DNA from: Neoscytalidium dimidiatum
Lineage: Eukaryota > Ascomycota > Dothideomycetes > Botryosphaeriales > Botryosphaeriaceae
Assembly (NCBI GenBank): GCA_037367355.1
Contig: CM074703.1
Span: forward strand, 1,054,001 to 1,118,000
DNA length: 64,000 bases
Direction: 5' to 3'
Position 1 is the first letter of the stretch. Each line of letters begins with the position of its first letter. Under the pieces are notes generated by a model. The model saw only the letters and a list, made by a program, of their open reading frames with translations. It searched no databases and had not been told where the DNA came from. Made by a program: the position numbers and the translations under genes. Positions 40,818-54,910 of the stretch are shown here, in pieces.

Positions 40818-43800
40818 GTGGAAATCTGAGCGTTATTTCGGCTCCTGTTGAGGAGTCGTTTCGAGGGTTTGGTTTATATTAAAACAGAAATAACCTGCCA
40901 ACTTGATAAATTTGCCATGTTCTCAGCGGGTATACCCACCGTCCCAAGATCCCGACCGCGCGTTTGGATCCATTAGTGCCCGGCGGAGGGGGGGGGGACG
41001 AAAATTCTGGTAACAAATTTTCTTGTTCAAGTAACAGATTTGGCCCTTGACGTGACCGTAACCACAATTCCACTCTACAGCCCCTGGCGCTCCAAGGAGC
41101 CGTATGGATGACTGGACCTGAGTTTGAATCATTGTCGAATTCCGACTTATCCGAAAAATTGGAGATTGTACGTAGATGACGCGTAGAAACAGATGACCGG
41201 CATTGTAGACCCGAAACCTCAGCTAACTTCAAGCCCTTTAAGATTATTGAATATCCTCTACAAATAATTTGTAGGCCCTTGCATACTTGTATATCTCTAT
41301 TTGAACGCCATCTCTACGGATCATGCAACACAAGACAATTGCCGGACCCGAAGAGGTGGTGGCTGGAAATCGGCCGAAAATTTTTCTCCGCCAAAATGCC
41401 GGTGGGGCAAGGGTCCAACGACTTCCTACACTCTTGTACAGCGTACTACCAACGTTTACTTGAAAGATCTTCCTTATGAAAAAAAAAAAAAATCAGAATC
41501 AACGTGCGGTAAGCCGTCTGTTCAGTGCAGGGCTTGTCATAGACGCAAGGTTCCTCAAGATTTCCCGATAACCTTATTTGGATATTACTGCACCACCGCT
41601 TTTGTATCGCTCCGCATTTTTGGAGAGCATGGACGTGCGATACAGTAGTAGACTTTATATAATACTATGATCTTAAATTCGTAAAGAATCTGCTACATAA
41701 GGCATTATATTTAAGTGATGATGCAGGGAAACAGTTGATTGTAGAGAACAAAAACTGCGTGCTTATAGCACTGCAGGATGCGATCCGTGGCAGCAGTTCT
41801 ACACGTATTGACAGTGTAGTCATAAAGCCGTAATATTTCTAGATATTCCTTGTGCAATATGATACGATCAGTGCTATAAGATCAATCCTTTGCAAATACT
41901 GTGAGCCTTCGAACCCATTCGAAGTTCATGGCTTGAATTTGACTCAATGTCTCCAGCCCTACGAGCACGCTCTCCTCTTCGCTGTTCAGTTTCCAACAAC
42001 TTCTACTCAATTTGAATATATCAATCACACCCCCTGTAACATCAGGTATATTGCAATAACAATCATGTCAACACTACGCATATAGGTATATACTGTACCA
42101 CAGATTCAGAATATTATCTATCTCCCCTATTTGAAGGCGAACACGCATGTAGCAGTAGATAATCCAAATGAAAATGTCAGAATGTAATATAGCGTCTCTT
42201 AGCTCTTATTTCGATAGCTTGCGTTTCATAATGGCCCTCCAATGGGTGACCATTGAGCTTAAGCATCCTCATCATCACTTCAACAAGAATCAAGGGAAAG
42301 AAACGAAGAAGTTCTTTGAACGTAACCTTCTCTCAGCTTGAGTATAGCTGAAATTTCTCGGCCAGCACATTTCCAACAAACCTCTTGTCTCGGCACTCGG
42401 TCCAATCAAATACCCCATGCATTACCAAACTGAAAGTGGAGCAGAGAAAAAAACACCCAGTCTCATATTGCCATGCCGAGCATGCGTTGGTATGGCTCAG
42501 CATGTCCTTAGAGACTGTGAAACACGCCAGGAAGATTTGGTCCAAAGTTGAGTGCAAAACCCCGTGCTCGTCCTCGGTGAGGTGGTATTTGCATAGCGAT
42601 GGTCAGTTTCTGTCGGAATGTGATGGCTATTGAGCGCACAAACAGAGAAGGGAATGGCATATAGAAAATAAATGGAAAAAATCAATAATGAAGAGTCAAA
42701 AATACAAGACTACAAAATTATAGCCAGATCTGACCTCAAATATTCGCAGTCACGGTTCGAGCTTTTCTTTTCTTTTTTTTTTTTTTTACACAGAAATCTG
42801 TCAACGGGCTGCATATACATGCAATAACTTCAGCATCCAAGTAGCGTATTGGAATATCAAAATGGTACCAATGATGCAGCATCACCCTCGCCGGATGTCA
42901 ACTGTTTTAATGATCCTCGTTGACAGCAGTGACCCCTACGCGCCTGTCACAATAAGCTGTCATTCTCAGCGCTTAAGCGCCCAGATACGACCAATAGCAA
43001 TCGGAGTACCCGAAGCCCTAAGCCTCCTAGAACTCGAATCAGGATCAGAAAACCATCGCATCACACTGACCACAAATTCCTTCCCCACCAATCCCAAGTG
43101 CCATCACTTCTATTGTCATCGCATGAAGCTCGTCACTCATCTCACTCGGCGACTCCGAAATGCCTCATTCCGCCTCTTCCTCTTCGCGTAACCGTCGCTT
43201 TCGCTTTGATCATCCTCGACACTGAAACAAAATTCGCGGGGTCTGTATTACCTGCCTTCGGAACTCGATACATTGATCCAAAAGACCGGCACAGAGAACA
43301 CAGCTCTTCACACGTGCCCGCATGTCACACTTCCTCAGCCGCAGCGGCTCCTTCACCAGTCACATGCAATAAAAAATGACATTCGATGATCGTTCGAGAT
43401 GCTCCTCATCATGACACAAGGAAGCCTCCCGAACAAACACCCCAAATGACGTCGCAGGAACAGCATCACCACCAACCAACGACGACGACGACAACAACAA
43501 CAACAACGCGCGTACACACAGACGCGCAAGGGACGCCAGTGGACTGCGACAAAGACGAATGGTGGGCCTCTCCGTCAGCAGCAACCCTGAAGCCCGCCTG
43601 CATGGACACACACATCTATCACCATTGGCAGACTTCCGTCCCCCAATTTCCCCATTTTTTTTTAACTCCTCCTCCTGCTGTGCCTCACTCGCGCATGAAA
43701 ATCGATTGTTTTTTTTTTTATTATTTTCCCCGGCCCCCACGATTGCCTTACCCTGCCCTGGCCCTGCCCTGTCCTGCCCTGCCTTGCGCCTTTTGGTTTT

Positions 43801-45844
43801 CAGCCCCCAGCTCACTCGTCCCAGCTGCAGGCACACCGTCTCGCGGCGCGCACGCCCTTGCCCCCTCCTCCCCACGGGCCCCGCAGGAATTGGGACAATA
43901 TTTCCCCACCCGGCGAGGGAGCGCAAAACGGGTGTGCCGTTGCCGGAAGGGAAGGATGCGCTGAAGGAGCGAGCGGCCGCGCCCGCCGCCCCTCCACCCA
44001 CCCCCCGGCGGAGATGGGATTAGATTTCGCAATGCCGGCGGTCGTTTCGGCCGCGCTGCGTTGCGCCTTTTTTTTTTTTTTTTGTATTGCGTCGCCGAGG
44101 AGGAACTTTGCTCTTACTCACACACACACACACACACACACAAAATTTTCTCCAGCTGCTTGTCCATGGCCGCCCCGCCCTTCCCCTCCCCCCCTCCCCT
44201 CCGGATCGAATGTGAGAAAAGGGCGGACATGCGACGTCGAGGTCGTATTGTATGTACCGATTTAAGCGATTGGATGGGAGGCGCTCTGTTTTGCATCTGG
44301 TTGTGGGGAAAGAGACGCATTGTGACGGCACTGGGTTCCGGAAGGGAGGGGGGAAGGAAGAAAAACAAGTGCGATTGGGCAGGCGGCTAAAGGGTGTTTT
44401 TTGGAGGGGGAAATGGACGGAAGATCTTTTTTTTTTTTTTTGGTCGAGATGCGATGCGATGTTCCCGATGTTGGGGGCTAATGCGATACGAGATGATTGC
44501 GAAGAAATCGTGTCAAGAACAAAAGAAAAAGAAAAGAATATGGTCCGCCAGCAAGGGTAGTATCCAGGACTACGGGAAAACTTTTTGCGCACTGCGATCG
44601 CGAGTACCAAGGGCCGGGGAGCAGAGCGGAGACGTGCTCGCGAGATAGATTGACGGTAGATTGACTGCAAAAGCCAAAAGTCAAGGGCATGCATTACGTC
44701 CGTACTTTTGTGGGGAACAAAAGACGCCGTCTGTACCGATAGGACGGTACGAGGATTTTAGTCTCCGCCCTCACCGCGTGAGAGAAACAAAACATGATCA
44801 AAACAACGCGGCTGAAGCCGTGTGCGCATCAAGGGTAGGTGTTGTTCGACCTGCTCGATGGGGAAAGGAATTAATATATCACATCGTCATTGAGATGGGG
44901 GCCGAGTTTTTGGTCAACAACAATACCCAAGAGAAGGGGGGCATGTTGTGCTTATTCCAATTCTTTACTTTGTGACTACTACCCTTCCGCCCAATATGCG
45001 CGCGCCGATTGAGCGCCGCAGACAATACCTTCTCCTCTAACGATATTACGCCGTCTGAACAAAACGCTCGAATAGACAGCCAAAAGGACTAAAATCCAGA
45101 CTAGACCACAGTCTGCTCTATGTGGTATGATGATAATGCAGCAGAAACCCGCACGCAGCAAAGTCCAGCTTCGCGGATCAAACAGCAAAGCATCCAGACT
45201 TGAAAGCTGGCAAAGGAAACAAGCTGAGAACGACAAGGACAAGGAAACAGTTGAGAGAGAGATAGACGCGATTTGGGACGACAAGCCAAGGAAAACTGTG
45301 AGACTGTGATGTGAAAAAGAAACGCCAGTCCCGTCTTTTTTGCGAAAAACCTGGGACCGAATGATGAGATTTTAAAAAATACAGAATACCACCCGCGCGC
45401 CAAGAACGTCCTATAGCTCCTGACCAAGAATCCTCTCCCTGTGACTCAAAGAAACTCCGTTTGGCAAAACAAAAGCACACCTGCTTTTTGTGATATGACC
45501 GGTTACCGCCCCCTTTGAACCAACCTTCCCTACTCCACAACCCCGTGGAGCCGACCCGGTCATAGATAATACATAGCATCATCAAATGCTCTGAAAATAT
45601 GGGAGCAACAAGGAGCGCGATGAAAGACGACTGAAAGAAACAATGCAGCGGTGGCTTCAGAAAAACAGCACACCATGTAGACGGTTCAAACAACAGGAAA
45701 CAAAAAAAAAAAAAAAAGACGCGCAACGCAAGTGTTTATACAATACTCAAGTGGAAATAGTAGAGACAGACGCGAAAGAGGCAGCTGCTGATGCAGACGC
45801 CACCCACATGTGGACTCGAGACACCGGGCATGGCAACGACGGGC
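40818..45844. other. Intergenic, simple-sequence rich
   Basis: No gene supported. Poly-A/T runs occur near 41480, 42775, 43660, 44070 and 44430. The 43.4-44.4 kb part has C-rich and A-rich strand-biased tracts with long spurious frames. Part is likely the 3' flank of the CRIB gene. Confidence 0.4.
44119..44142. repeat. (CA)12 microsatellite
   Basis: Uninterrupted CA dinucleotide repeat of about 12 units. Confidence 0.95.
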
Positions 45845-48598
45845 CTAGAAGTTCCTGGGAGTCTTCGGAGGCGCTGGGAAGAGGCTGAGCGTGTGAGTCT
45901 TGCTGCCTCTACGTTGCCCCGATGGCTCGTTGCTGGCCGTGCGCATGTGCTGCGCCTTGACACCAGCTTTGGCCAATAGCTTTGCCGCACCATCAGAGGC
46001 GGAGCGGTCGTGGTAAGGGGAAACAGGGGACCGCATCATGGCCTCTGCTGGGAAGGCGTTGCCACGAGTGGTGGGGCGCGGCTCCATCTTCTTGATCTCC
46101 TCAACTTCGTCATCGGAACCGTCCTGGTCGTCGGCGAAGAACGTCTGCGGCTTGTTGGAGATGGTGTCGTCGTATTCCTCTTCGTCATCCTCGAAGGTTA
46201 GTTCCTTAGATAGGCGGTTGACCATGCTTTCCATAGTCCGCCTGGCAGCCCGGCGGCTGTGCACGAGATCAGGCACAGAGCCAGTGGAGCTGCGAGAGCG
46301 GCGGGCGGGACTAGCCAGAGAAACGGAAGCGGAGCGCAAGCTGCTCTCGTAGGAACTACCCATACTGTAACGCGAAGGACCGCTTCGACTAGACTCCGCG
46401 ATGCTGAGCGTGTTGTCCGAGCGTGCGTGCATCAGGGGGTAGTGCCGGTCGGATTCGTAATCGTTCAGCAGATCCTCGTACATCTCCTCCTTAGCGACCT
46501 GTTCCTTAAAGTCCTGCGGAACAAGCAGCGACGGGGTGTAACCATCTTGTTCCTCGCCCATCTGGTACACGGCAGTGTTACGTTCCTTCGGGTTGCTGGC
46601 AGCATAGGTGTCGACCGGCGTCAGGAGGCTGTTCGTGGATGTCGAGACAGCAGATCGGTAGTCCAAGTCGGGGAGTGAAGACTTGCTGGGTACTGCGAGC
46701 GAGGGACGAATCGTGTTAGGCATGAAACCCGAGTTGAGTTTTTCCTCAGTTCCGCAAGCATCATCCCGCTCGTCTTCCTCCTCTTCTTCCTCTTCCATGA
46801 CCGTGGATGTGCGAATAGCATGGGTAATCTCGTTCGGGCTGAAGCGATCTCTGCCGTCGTTGGACATGCGTTCCCATTCAAAATCGCAATCGGCATCAGC
46901 GCCAATGTCGTAGCAGTAGTCGATGTCGTCCTCCCAAGTGTTGGTGTCTTCCAAGCTTCTGAAAAAGGTCGAGCGTCTCCGCATGGACGCGGAGCGCTGC
47001 AGTGCGCCCATCGCACCAGGAGTCTTCTTCCCAGACTGAGGCGGGCAGAAAGGAGCTCCAAGCGTATCAGACATCTGCGACAGGGGACGAGGCCTTGTAG
47101 GGCGGTGGTTTGCAAACGACTTCAGGTGCTCGTGGGGACCCATGTTGTCCGAACGCAGCGGAAGGTCTGATCCGGGATCGGGCTTCTGAGTAGGTGACAT
47201 CTCAGGCGAAGGCGAATGGAGAATGCTCTGATCGTACGACATGCGACCAAAATAGCCCTCCTCTTCTTCAGCAATATGCTCCAACTCTTTGGCGTTCCAA
47301 GACGGAGAGATGGCAGGCATGGCGGAATCGTCTGGAGTGGTGACAGCGTGGGGGACGTAAGGAAGATCGTTGATGAACTCGTTCGAGACGGATGGGCGGT
47401 GGAAAGAGTTGTTCCAAATACCCGAACTTCTGCGACTGGTTGATATCGCTTGGGCAATAGGGGTATCCTCGCCTCGCGCGTTGGCCAAGCGGGAAGACAT
47501 CCTGGGAGGAGGAGGCACCATGGGCACGTGAGAGTCCTGAGTCCTTGGCGACTTAGGCGAAGTAGGAGGAATTGGTTGGGAGAAACTGCCCATGGAGCGC
47601 GTATGTCTGACGGCTTGGGGATCCGACTTGGGCGACGGAGACTGGTGCTTCGGCGGGTCACGCGTCCTCGGGCTCACGATCGACGATCGAGAAATAGACG
47701 AGGCATCACTGCCAGCCTGCGTGTTACTGCTGAGTGCCTCAGAAGAAGCATTAGTTGAGTTCAGGTCTTCCACTTTGATGCCCCGGAGCTCCTTGTTGGG
47801 CATCTGTGAGGCGCGGTGAGCCCAGAACTCGGCGACAAGCTCATTCTGACTGCTCTCAAGGGCCTGTTGGAGATGTTGAGAGTTGGTGTGCGTTAGATGC
47901 TGGAAGTCGAACGGACTGGAGATGTGGCGCATCCTGAGGTTGTCTAAGACAGCAGTGATCAGCATACAAGTGAGGCTAGGTGGCGTCGAAGAGGGCTACA
48001 TACACTGCTCAACGGTCTCGTATGTACTCCGCTTGCGGTCCTTGCCGAACACGGAACTTCTTCTTCCGGTGGACACCTCTTCGACGTCGTCGACACCGGC
48101 GGCAGAACTGAGCTTGCTGCTTTGGCGGCGAAGCTTCCTTCCTCTGGAGGCGAACATTGAAGTAGTCTTCTGTTTGCCCGCGGGAGGCTCAGAGATGCTC
48201 CCTGAGCTCGCGTGGGCAGCAGAAATGTCTCGTGATGATCTGCGAGCGGAGCGGTCCTGGTCGTCGAGATTGGGAGGCTTAGATGTCATGGAGTTGGCGG
48301 TGTTGCTGCGGGAGCGCAAGGTAAATACCGAACTCCTGCGGACATTGGCCTGATCTCGCAAGCGACGGTCCGGCGGCGAGGGCAGATCCGGGTGAGAAGC
48401 AGACGGAGCTTGGGCAGTGGACGGCGCCCACGACTCGTGAGGTCTGTCGTCCATGAAGGCCGCGTCGAGCGAGCCCTGTCGCGATCTGGGAGGTCCGTTG
48501 TTCCGCTTGAAGATGTCCATAGAAGTGCGGAAATGGTGATTGGTGCTGGCCGGCAGCGACTGTGTCCTCGAGGACAGCAGGGCTGAGGGCGTAAACAA
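45845..48598 (-). CDS. CRIB (p21-Rho-binding) domain protein, large disordered scaffold
   Basis: Two exons, 48598-48004 and 47943-45845, join in frame (GTATGT donor, CTTAG acceptor) to 897 aa. An alternative ATG at 48520 (MDIFKRNNG) looks like the conserved start. The CRIB motif is rebuilt at the junction: RHISSPFDFQHLTHT, near residue 206, matching ISxPxxFxHxxH, which binds GTP-loaded Cdc42/Rac. Almost all the rest is Ser/Pro/Arg-rich and disordered, with acidic runs (EEEEEEEDERDD) and many potential phosphosites. There is no kinase domain, so it is not a PAK. Polarity or septation signalling through Cdc42 is inferred. It has a long, low-complexity 5' flank. Confidence 0.75.
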
Positions 48599-51500
48599 AT
48601 AGGCGGACGCCGAGATTCGCGAGCGAGCTAGCGCGGCGGCAGATCAAATTGGCGGAGGGTTGACGTGGTGGACGAGTGGGAGCAAGCTAAGGGCAGCTAG
48701 AGGGAAATTAGTTGGACGGAGCGCAGGCAGTCGGCAATCTCAGAGGACAAAGATAGCAGGGCGCAGGAGCAGAGCAGAGCAAAGACAGCACACTCAGGAG
48801 GCGGCAGATTGCAAGTATGTACAGCGAGAAATGACGAGACGGCGGCAGAGTGAGTCCAACAGAACAGCGCGCAACGTACCTCGCGGCGACCCTCCACTTA
48901 CGTCAGACGTGGGCGAAACGAAACGGCAGTGAGCAGCAGTGGGGATTCTAGAGAGCGGCAGCCATGAGGCGTATTTGAGGGCTTTGAGTGGCTTTTGGGG
49001 AGTCTGGCAGTGCCACACCAGCAGTCGAAGTGAGAGTCGGACGGGAGCACGGGGCCTGGAAGGGGCAGGGCAGGCGCAAATGTATACGGCAAGCGGCGAT
49101 TCTCGTGGCACTGCAGATCTGTGACACTGCGCCTAAGGCACGGAGCTGTGGGCGAGCACACAGGTGGAGAAGACGCAGCCCAGGACCAGCCTGCGCACGC
49201 GCGACAGGGACCGGCCGGCATGCAGCCCACGATTCGGGCGGCCGACGGGGGTGGCCATCGTCTGACAGCAAGCGCAGCCCGTGCAGCTTGGGCCAAGGGA
49301 GGGGAGGCACAATGCCACATCCGCCGTTATGGTTCCGCAATTTGCGTGCAGGGTTGCTGGCAGCGTGTGCGTGCGTGCGTGCGTGCGTGCGGTGCCTAGC
49401 GCCTGTGCCCCGGCGGCCTCGAGCTGCCAGTGCCAGTGCCAGCCTGCTAGTCGCAACCTGCCTGGCGCCCTTCAGCCCAGCAGCGGCAGCGGCAGCAGCA
49501 GCAGCAGCAGCAGCAACAGGAACGCAGCAACAGCAGCGCACAACAGCGCCGGCGCAAACAGTTCCCGGCACTACCGCTGCCTACCACGCACGCCCACCTT
49601 CACAAGCAGCCCGCGTCCACGCCCACGCCCACGCCCACGCCCAAGCCCAAGCCCACGCCATGCCCACGTCCACGCCCGCGCTGCTGCACGCCCACGACGC
49701 CCGCGCCCAGCCCACACGCAATGCAATTCCCCTTCGCCTGCCCAGCCAAATGCCAGATGGGAGATGCCAGATGCTAGACGCCAGACGCCAGACGCCAGCC
49801 CGGCCGCAGCCTGCGCGCGCTCCCACCACCACTACCACCACCACCAGCAGACCACCAGCTCCGCAGCGTCTATGCGCGACGTGCCCGCTCAACCTCAAAC
49901 GTCACCTCTCCGCGCGCGCTCACGATGCCTGGGCGAATCAGGGACCCGCACCCCTGGCGGCGCAGGACGCAGCTCGGCGGAAGGAGCGCGCAGGGGCCTG
50001 CCCGCTGCGAGCACCGCAACTGCTCGTGTCGGCCGCGGCCCACGACGCGCCTCTGTGCTCAAGCGCGCCTCGAGCCCGGAAGCCACTCGAAACAGTCGAC
50101 GCGGCCGAGGCCCGCTGAACGCTGGGCGGGGCGGGGAAGCCTCATGGAGCCTGTCGATCCCGGCGGGCACTCGCACTCGTTGCTGGCGCTGGTGCTGGTG
50201 CTGGTGCTGGTGCTGGTAGGAAAGCAGCCCATTGCCCGCTCGCAGCCCGGCCGCAGAAGAGGCCGCGGCCAAGACATGTTTGCACGTTTCAGCGGTCGTC
50301 AGAAAACAACGGCCCTGCGTTGAAACACAGCCGCCGTGAGGCCCCCATCCCCCATCCATCCCCCATCGCTGCCATCGCCTCGATTATTGTACAGCACTAT
50401 CGCTCTCGCCCCGCTGCGACGTGCCGCTGCGCTGTTCTCACGCGACTGCCGCCTGCCTCGACCCTGGAACCTCGCCTCGAACTCGACCTCGACCTCAGCC
50501 CCCGACCCGGCCCGGGGCCATCAGGTAACGCAGCAGCGGCGGCGGCGGCTCTGGGCTGCGATTGCATTGTCGTCGCTCGCATGCTGACGGTGCAGCATCG
50601 ATTTCTGTGCGCGGTGATGCAAGCTCGCGCGCTCAGGTCCGTACCGCGCATGCACTGCCGCTTGCCGTCCAAATAAAGCCACGCGATGGCCATGCATGCG
50701 GTGCAACGGCTACCCTGGGAGCTGCTTCCGGGAGCTGCTAGTCGCTGCCGGACGAACCGCTGTTCTGCGCTGCGCAGCGCACCGCCGCGAGGACTGAGCA
50801 GCTCTAGACTATCGTTTCAGGCGCGCCGACGCCAACGACAAGCTCTAGCCACCGATCGTCGCCGGAGAAAACGAAAGCTTTGGAGGGGCGTTCCTCTCCG
50901 CAGCTCGTTGCCTCAAGAGGCGTTTCAGCCTTTGCCTGACCAACCGGTGCTTTTCTCGCCCGCTGAATTTCGCAAATGCTGGCCAATGGTGGCGCGCGCG
51001 CTGCTGCCGCCATCCCAGAGCGGCTATCTTCAGCATCCCGAGTCGGCAGCCCAGGAGCCCGCCATCCCGACCGGTTTCTGCCCCGCCGCTCCTGTGCCAC
51101 GCGTGAGATTCGCGTAACGGTCGGCAGTGAGTTCTGCCAGATGCGTCCTCGCAACGCGCCGAAAATGGCTGCTATGCATGCAGCTTTCAGGCACCGCGAC
51201 ATAAAAGAAAAAAAAAAAAAAACCTCGTCGCAAGAAGCTTCGTGTCAGGTCGCGCGACGACTCGACCCGCGTGGCCAGTGCGCCTGCTTCCCGTCCATCC
51301 GCATCTCCTGTTTGGTTCCTGCAGCATGCCTGCAACTCAAAAATAGCCTTGACATCACTGGCTGTCCCTTTCGACGCGCGCGCTGCGACGGCGTTGCTCA
51401 CTGCTCAGGCTGTCCTGGCTGCACAGCGACATCCCTCCCGCTTTGCTCGCTCTCCACCGGATTGCACAGTGTCTGGCGCGGCCACGCAGATTGACACTAG

Positions 51501-54500
51501 GACCGGGGATGATCTCTCACCGGCCGGTCGTCTCTCCACTTCGCGACCCGCCCAGTCCACACCGAGATCGCTCAGGCAGGACTTGCTGTGCCACGCCCGC
51601 CAACTGACTCTTACCAGCCCGCCTTTGATCGTCTGCTGCTATTGGTGCCGCTCGCCGACGCCTTACGTACCGACATCTTATCTTCGGCTCCGAATCGTAG
51701 AATTTTTATGCTTGCTTTTGCGCCGTCTCTCGCACATTAAGTCCTTCAGAACCTTGACGAGATGGCTCGATCAAAAACCCATAAGCAAAAAAAGCAACAC
51801 GCCGCCGCCGGCAGAACGGTAATGATCGTTGGGATCCCGGACATCCCGCGGCCCAGTCGCGGGAATTCCAGCTCCCCGGCTCATCAACTGCCAATCTCGC
51901 TCGTATTCGCAGGCTGCCGAGCGTTGACGGTGTGAAGGCTGGTGAAGCTGGGTGTGCCGCTCTACCATTGGCATTCAGCCTTTGATGAGGGCTGCGCAAT
52001 CCGGCGTACTCTGGCCCGGTTTACGAGCGACGCGGCCGTCCGCCCGAGATGGGGGCCCACACTCAGAACCACGGTTGCTCTGAGCGCAGAGGCCGGAGGA
52101 CCCGGAGCGTCGAGACCTACGGAACTACTTCCCCTCAACGACAAAGATCTTTGGCGGGCCAATGCCAACGGAATTGTGGGGATGCGTGGAGCTCGACACG
52201 CATGGCCGCGATGTTGCCCAACAGCTCGCCTGCGGCTCCAGGAAGGAACATCGCTGCTTGCAAAACTTTTCCTCCCTGCCGCATTTTAAAGGGACGGGAT
52301 GTCGCCATCGGATGTACCTGATTTGCAACGTCTAACCTGCATCAGAGCCCTTCACAGCGCATGCGTCGTCCTTGCGGTGGGCGAAAATAATCGCCTGCAT
52401 TTGCAATATTGACTCTGCAGAGCTTGAGCGTTGCTTCTGTATTTGGAATCCCTTTCCCGCTGACATTTCCAGTACGCGTCTCTCTTGTCTCTTCAGCTGA
52501 AATCTCCATTACTTCTTTTGCCCAACGACACCAAAGATAAGACAGGGGATGCCCGCCACCCGACGCGTGAACTTCGGTCGCCAGGCTATCGATCCGTAGC
52601 TGGAGGTGCAGAAAAGGAACCGCGCCGAGCAGGATACGTGCTCTTTCGTATACGCCGCACTCTGTTTTTCCTGCTACGCTGCGCTCATCACCCCATCCAA
52701 ACCGCCTCGGATTTTCTTATTCCCCATGTTTCATTCTGCAGCTGTTGGAGTGTGGGAGCTTCATAGGCAAAAAGGTAAATGCCGGGGATGCGACTCATGC
52801 ACGCTGCGCGGTAACGGTTTTCCTTCAATGACAGCGCCTGAATTGTGCCAGCAGCAACTCTTCTCCCCTGCTTGGCGAATCCTTCAGAGTCGTGTGCTCA
52901 TTTCACCCCATTTACGCAATGAATTTACACTATCCACGAACTGTCTCCCCCCGCCGTACAGCTATCTCTCTCGTGGGGAAAACCCTACGGATCAGCGACG
53001 CCCCAACCCGCCGGAGTGTTGACCACCGAGCGGGATTGAGTCGCAGCGACGATCCTACGGCCAACAATGGCAACCGTTATCCAAGGTGACCAACTTGCAA
53101 TATCTCTCGATGGTGTTGGCCCAGGCGCTTGTCGGCGAACTGGATCGCGCGTGGAGCGCCGTATCTGATTCGCAATCTCGCGCGTCTCGCTTGCGCCCCC
53201 CTCTCGTCGCGCGCAATCCCTGAAGATCTCAGCCTTTTGCATATTCCCTGGCAATTGCACGCGGCGCACCTTCTATTTTGGACTTGGCGGCGACCCTTGG
53301 AAGCCAGGGCATCGAGATGTCAAGGTCGGACACTATGCGCGACTTGGGCATGCTTGCGCATCACATCCCGTGAGCCCCGAAACTGACATTTAGGTTCAGG
53401 CGCGCTGCTGGCACCGCACTACGGACCAGCACCCTCCAGCTGCCCCCTCGCGCCGGGCAAAGCTTTCACCCATTCTGCAGGCAACGATCTGCCCACCACC
53501 TTTCCTCTTCGCACCACCTCAAACGGCGCGGCGCGACTCGCTCATTACCGTTGCGCCGGAGCTGCTTAGATCGCTTCTATCCGCCGCTAGCCCGACCGCC
53601 CGCCTCACTTCGGCAGTTGCTGCGCGCTCCTATGCTGAGAAGAGTAAATACTACGGCGCACAGCGGCTGCTTGGGATGCTCCTGCAAAATGCCTTGGTGG
53701 TGAGAGCGCGCCGGTCTGCCGCGGACATCACGTCGTGGATACCCAAAGCATCGGACGAACCATCGACGCCAAGAAGATGCCGCTCGGTCGCGCTGATCCG
53801 GAGACCAGCGCCAGTGGCACCGGTGGAGAAGCTGCAGCAAGAGAGGTGTGGAGGCCTTGTCTGGGCCTTGGGCCTGGTACCGGACTCTGGTTCCCCGCAG
53901 CTCGTCCTGGAGCTTGTCATGTGGAAGCATGCCGCGCCGATAGTGGTGGGCAGCCTTCTGGCACCAACGAGTCGGCCTGCCGTGGAGCTGCGCGTCCTGC
54001 GATGAAGAGAGCAGGTGCGTAAGAACAGCTGTACGATCGCAGATACTTGTCTCCAGAGACTTGTCTAGGCTACCATGAAACCAACGCTCCTCTTTCAGAT
54101 TTCATGCAGCTGGTCATGGCGCTGCCTGAGAAGGCCGCTCTGCTCGCACCGTGAACTCGACCCACGGAGCGCATTCATTGTACAGTACATTTACGCCGCT
54201 TATACAGTCACTTTTTGCCCTTGGATTCGCGTGCTTTAGTCAGCCTACGCCCGTTAAAGCTGGAGATCGCTGACCGGCGCGGCTCTTCCTCGTATACGGA
54301 TTTGCCCTATTTCCCCGCGCCTTTTATTCTGATATGTCCGCTCTCTTCTCACAGCCGTTTCTGGTCTCATTCGCTTCAATCTCGATCCCACAGTGCGTCA
54401 TTATTATCGATTTTATCAGCAAACAACAATGCGCAGTCGAGGCCAACCTCCCTAACCAGTGATCCACCTTGCAGCGCACAAGCGCAAAACCGAGCGGTGG

Positions 54501-54842
54501 CACATGCTGGCTCTTCGCATGCCGACGCTTTCACGTGCCTGGAGGCAGAGAGCCACATATGCTCCGTTCCTCCACCTTGATACGCGGCGCGCTCAACGGG
54601 CGGTCCGCGCAGTGCTTCACCAGCGGTCATTGAGCACACAGCGGAAGGGTCGGAGTCAATGGACACGCACGTGTCAACTCCACCTTTTCGATTTCACATC
54701 GTCAAAGCCCGGCGCGCGGGGACAAGGAGATAGGACGTCCGGAGAGGGCACTGCGTAAGCCTCGATAACAGAGTACGATTATGGTATATTGGTTCGGTTG
54801 AAGGCCGTTAGTCGACCGGTCAAAGATGGTCCGCCCTAGAGC

Positions 54843-54845
<3 letters not shown>
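48599..54845. other. Long non-coding, low-complexity 5' flank
   Basis: More than 6 kb without a supportable gene. It carries CGTG tandems (about 49365-49391), CAG runs (about 49478-49516), CCCACG-type hexamers (about 49615-49675) and GCTGGT hexamers (about 50182-50217). Long open frames here (for example 48988-50118) are compositional artefacts. It may carry the promoter and long 5' UTR of the CRIB gene. Confidence 0.5.

Positions 54846-54907
<62 letters not shown>
54846..54907. repeat. (AG)31 microsatellite
   Basis: 62 bp of uninterrupted AG repeat. Confidence 0.97.

Positions 54908-54910
<3 letters not shown>

Noticed and set aside
42862..43379. Two plus-strand ORFs with some protein-like segments
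   Set aside because: No family recognised, frames shift and no splice model was found.
43360..44694. Long overlapping ORFs in six frames
   Set aside because: All follow simple-sequence tracts; none has protein-like composition throughout.
48988..50219. Overlapping 376- and 312-codon plus-strand ORFs
   Set aside because: Composed of Ala/Arg/Pro/Ser runs from GC-rich tandem repeats; no domain-like segment.
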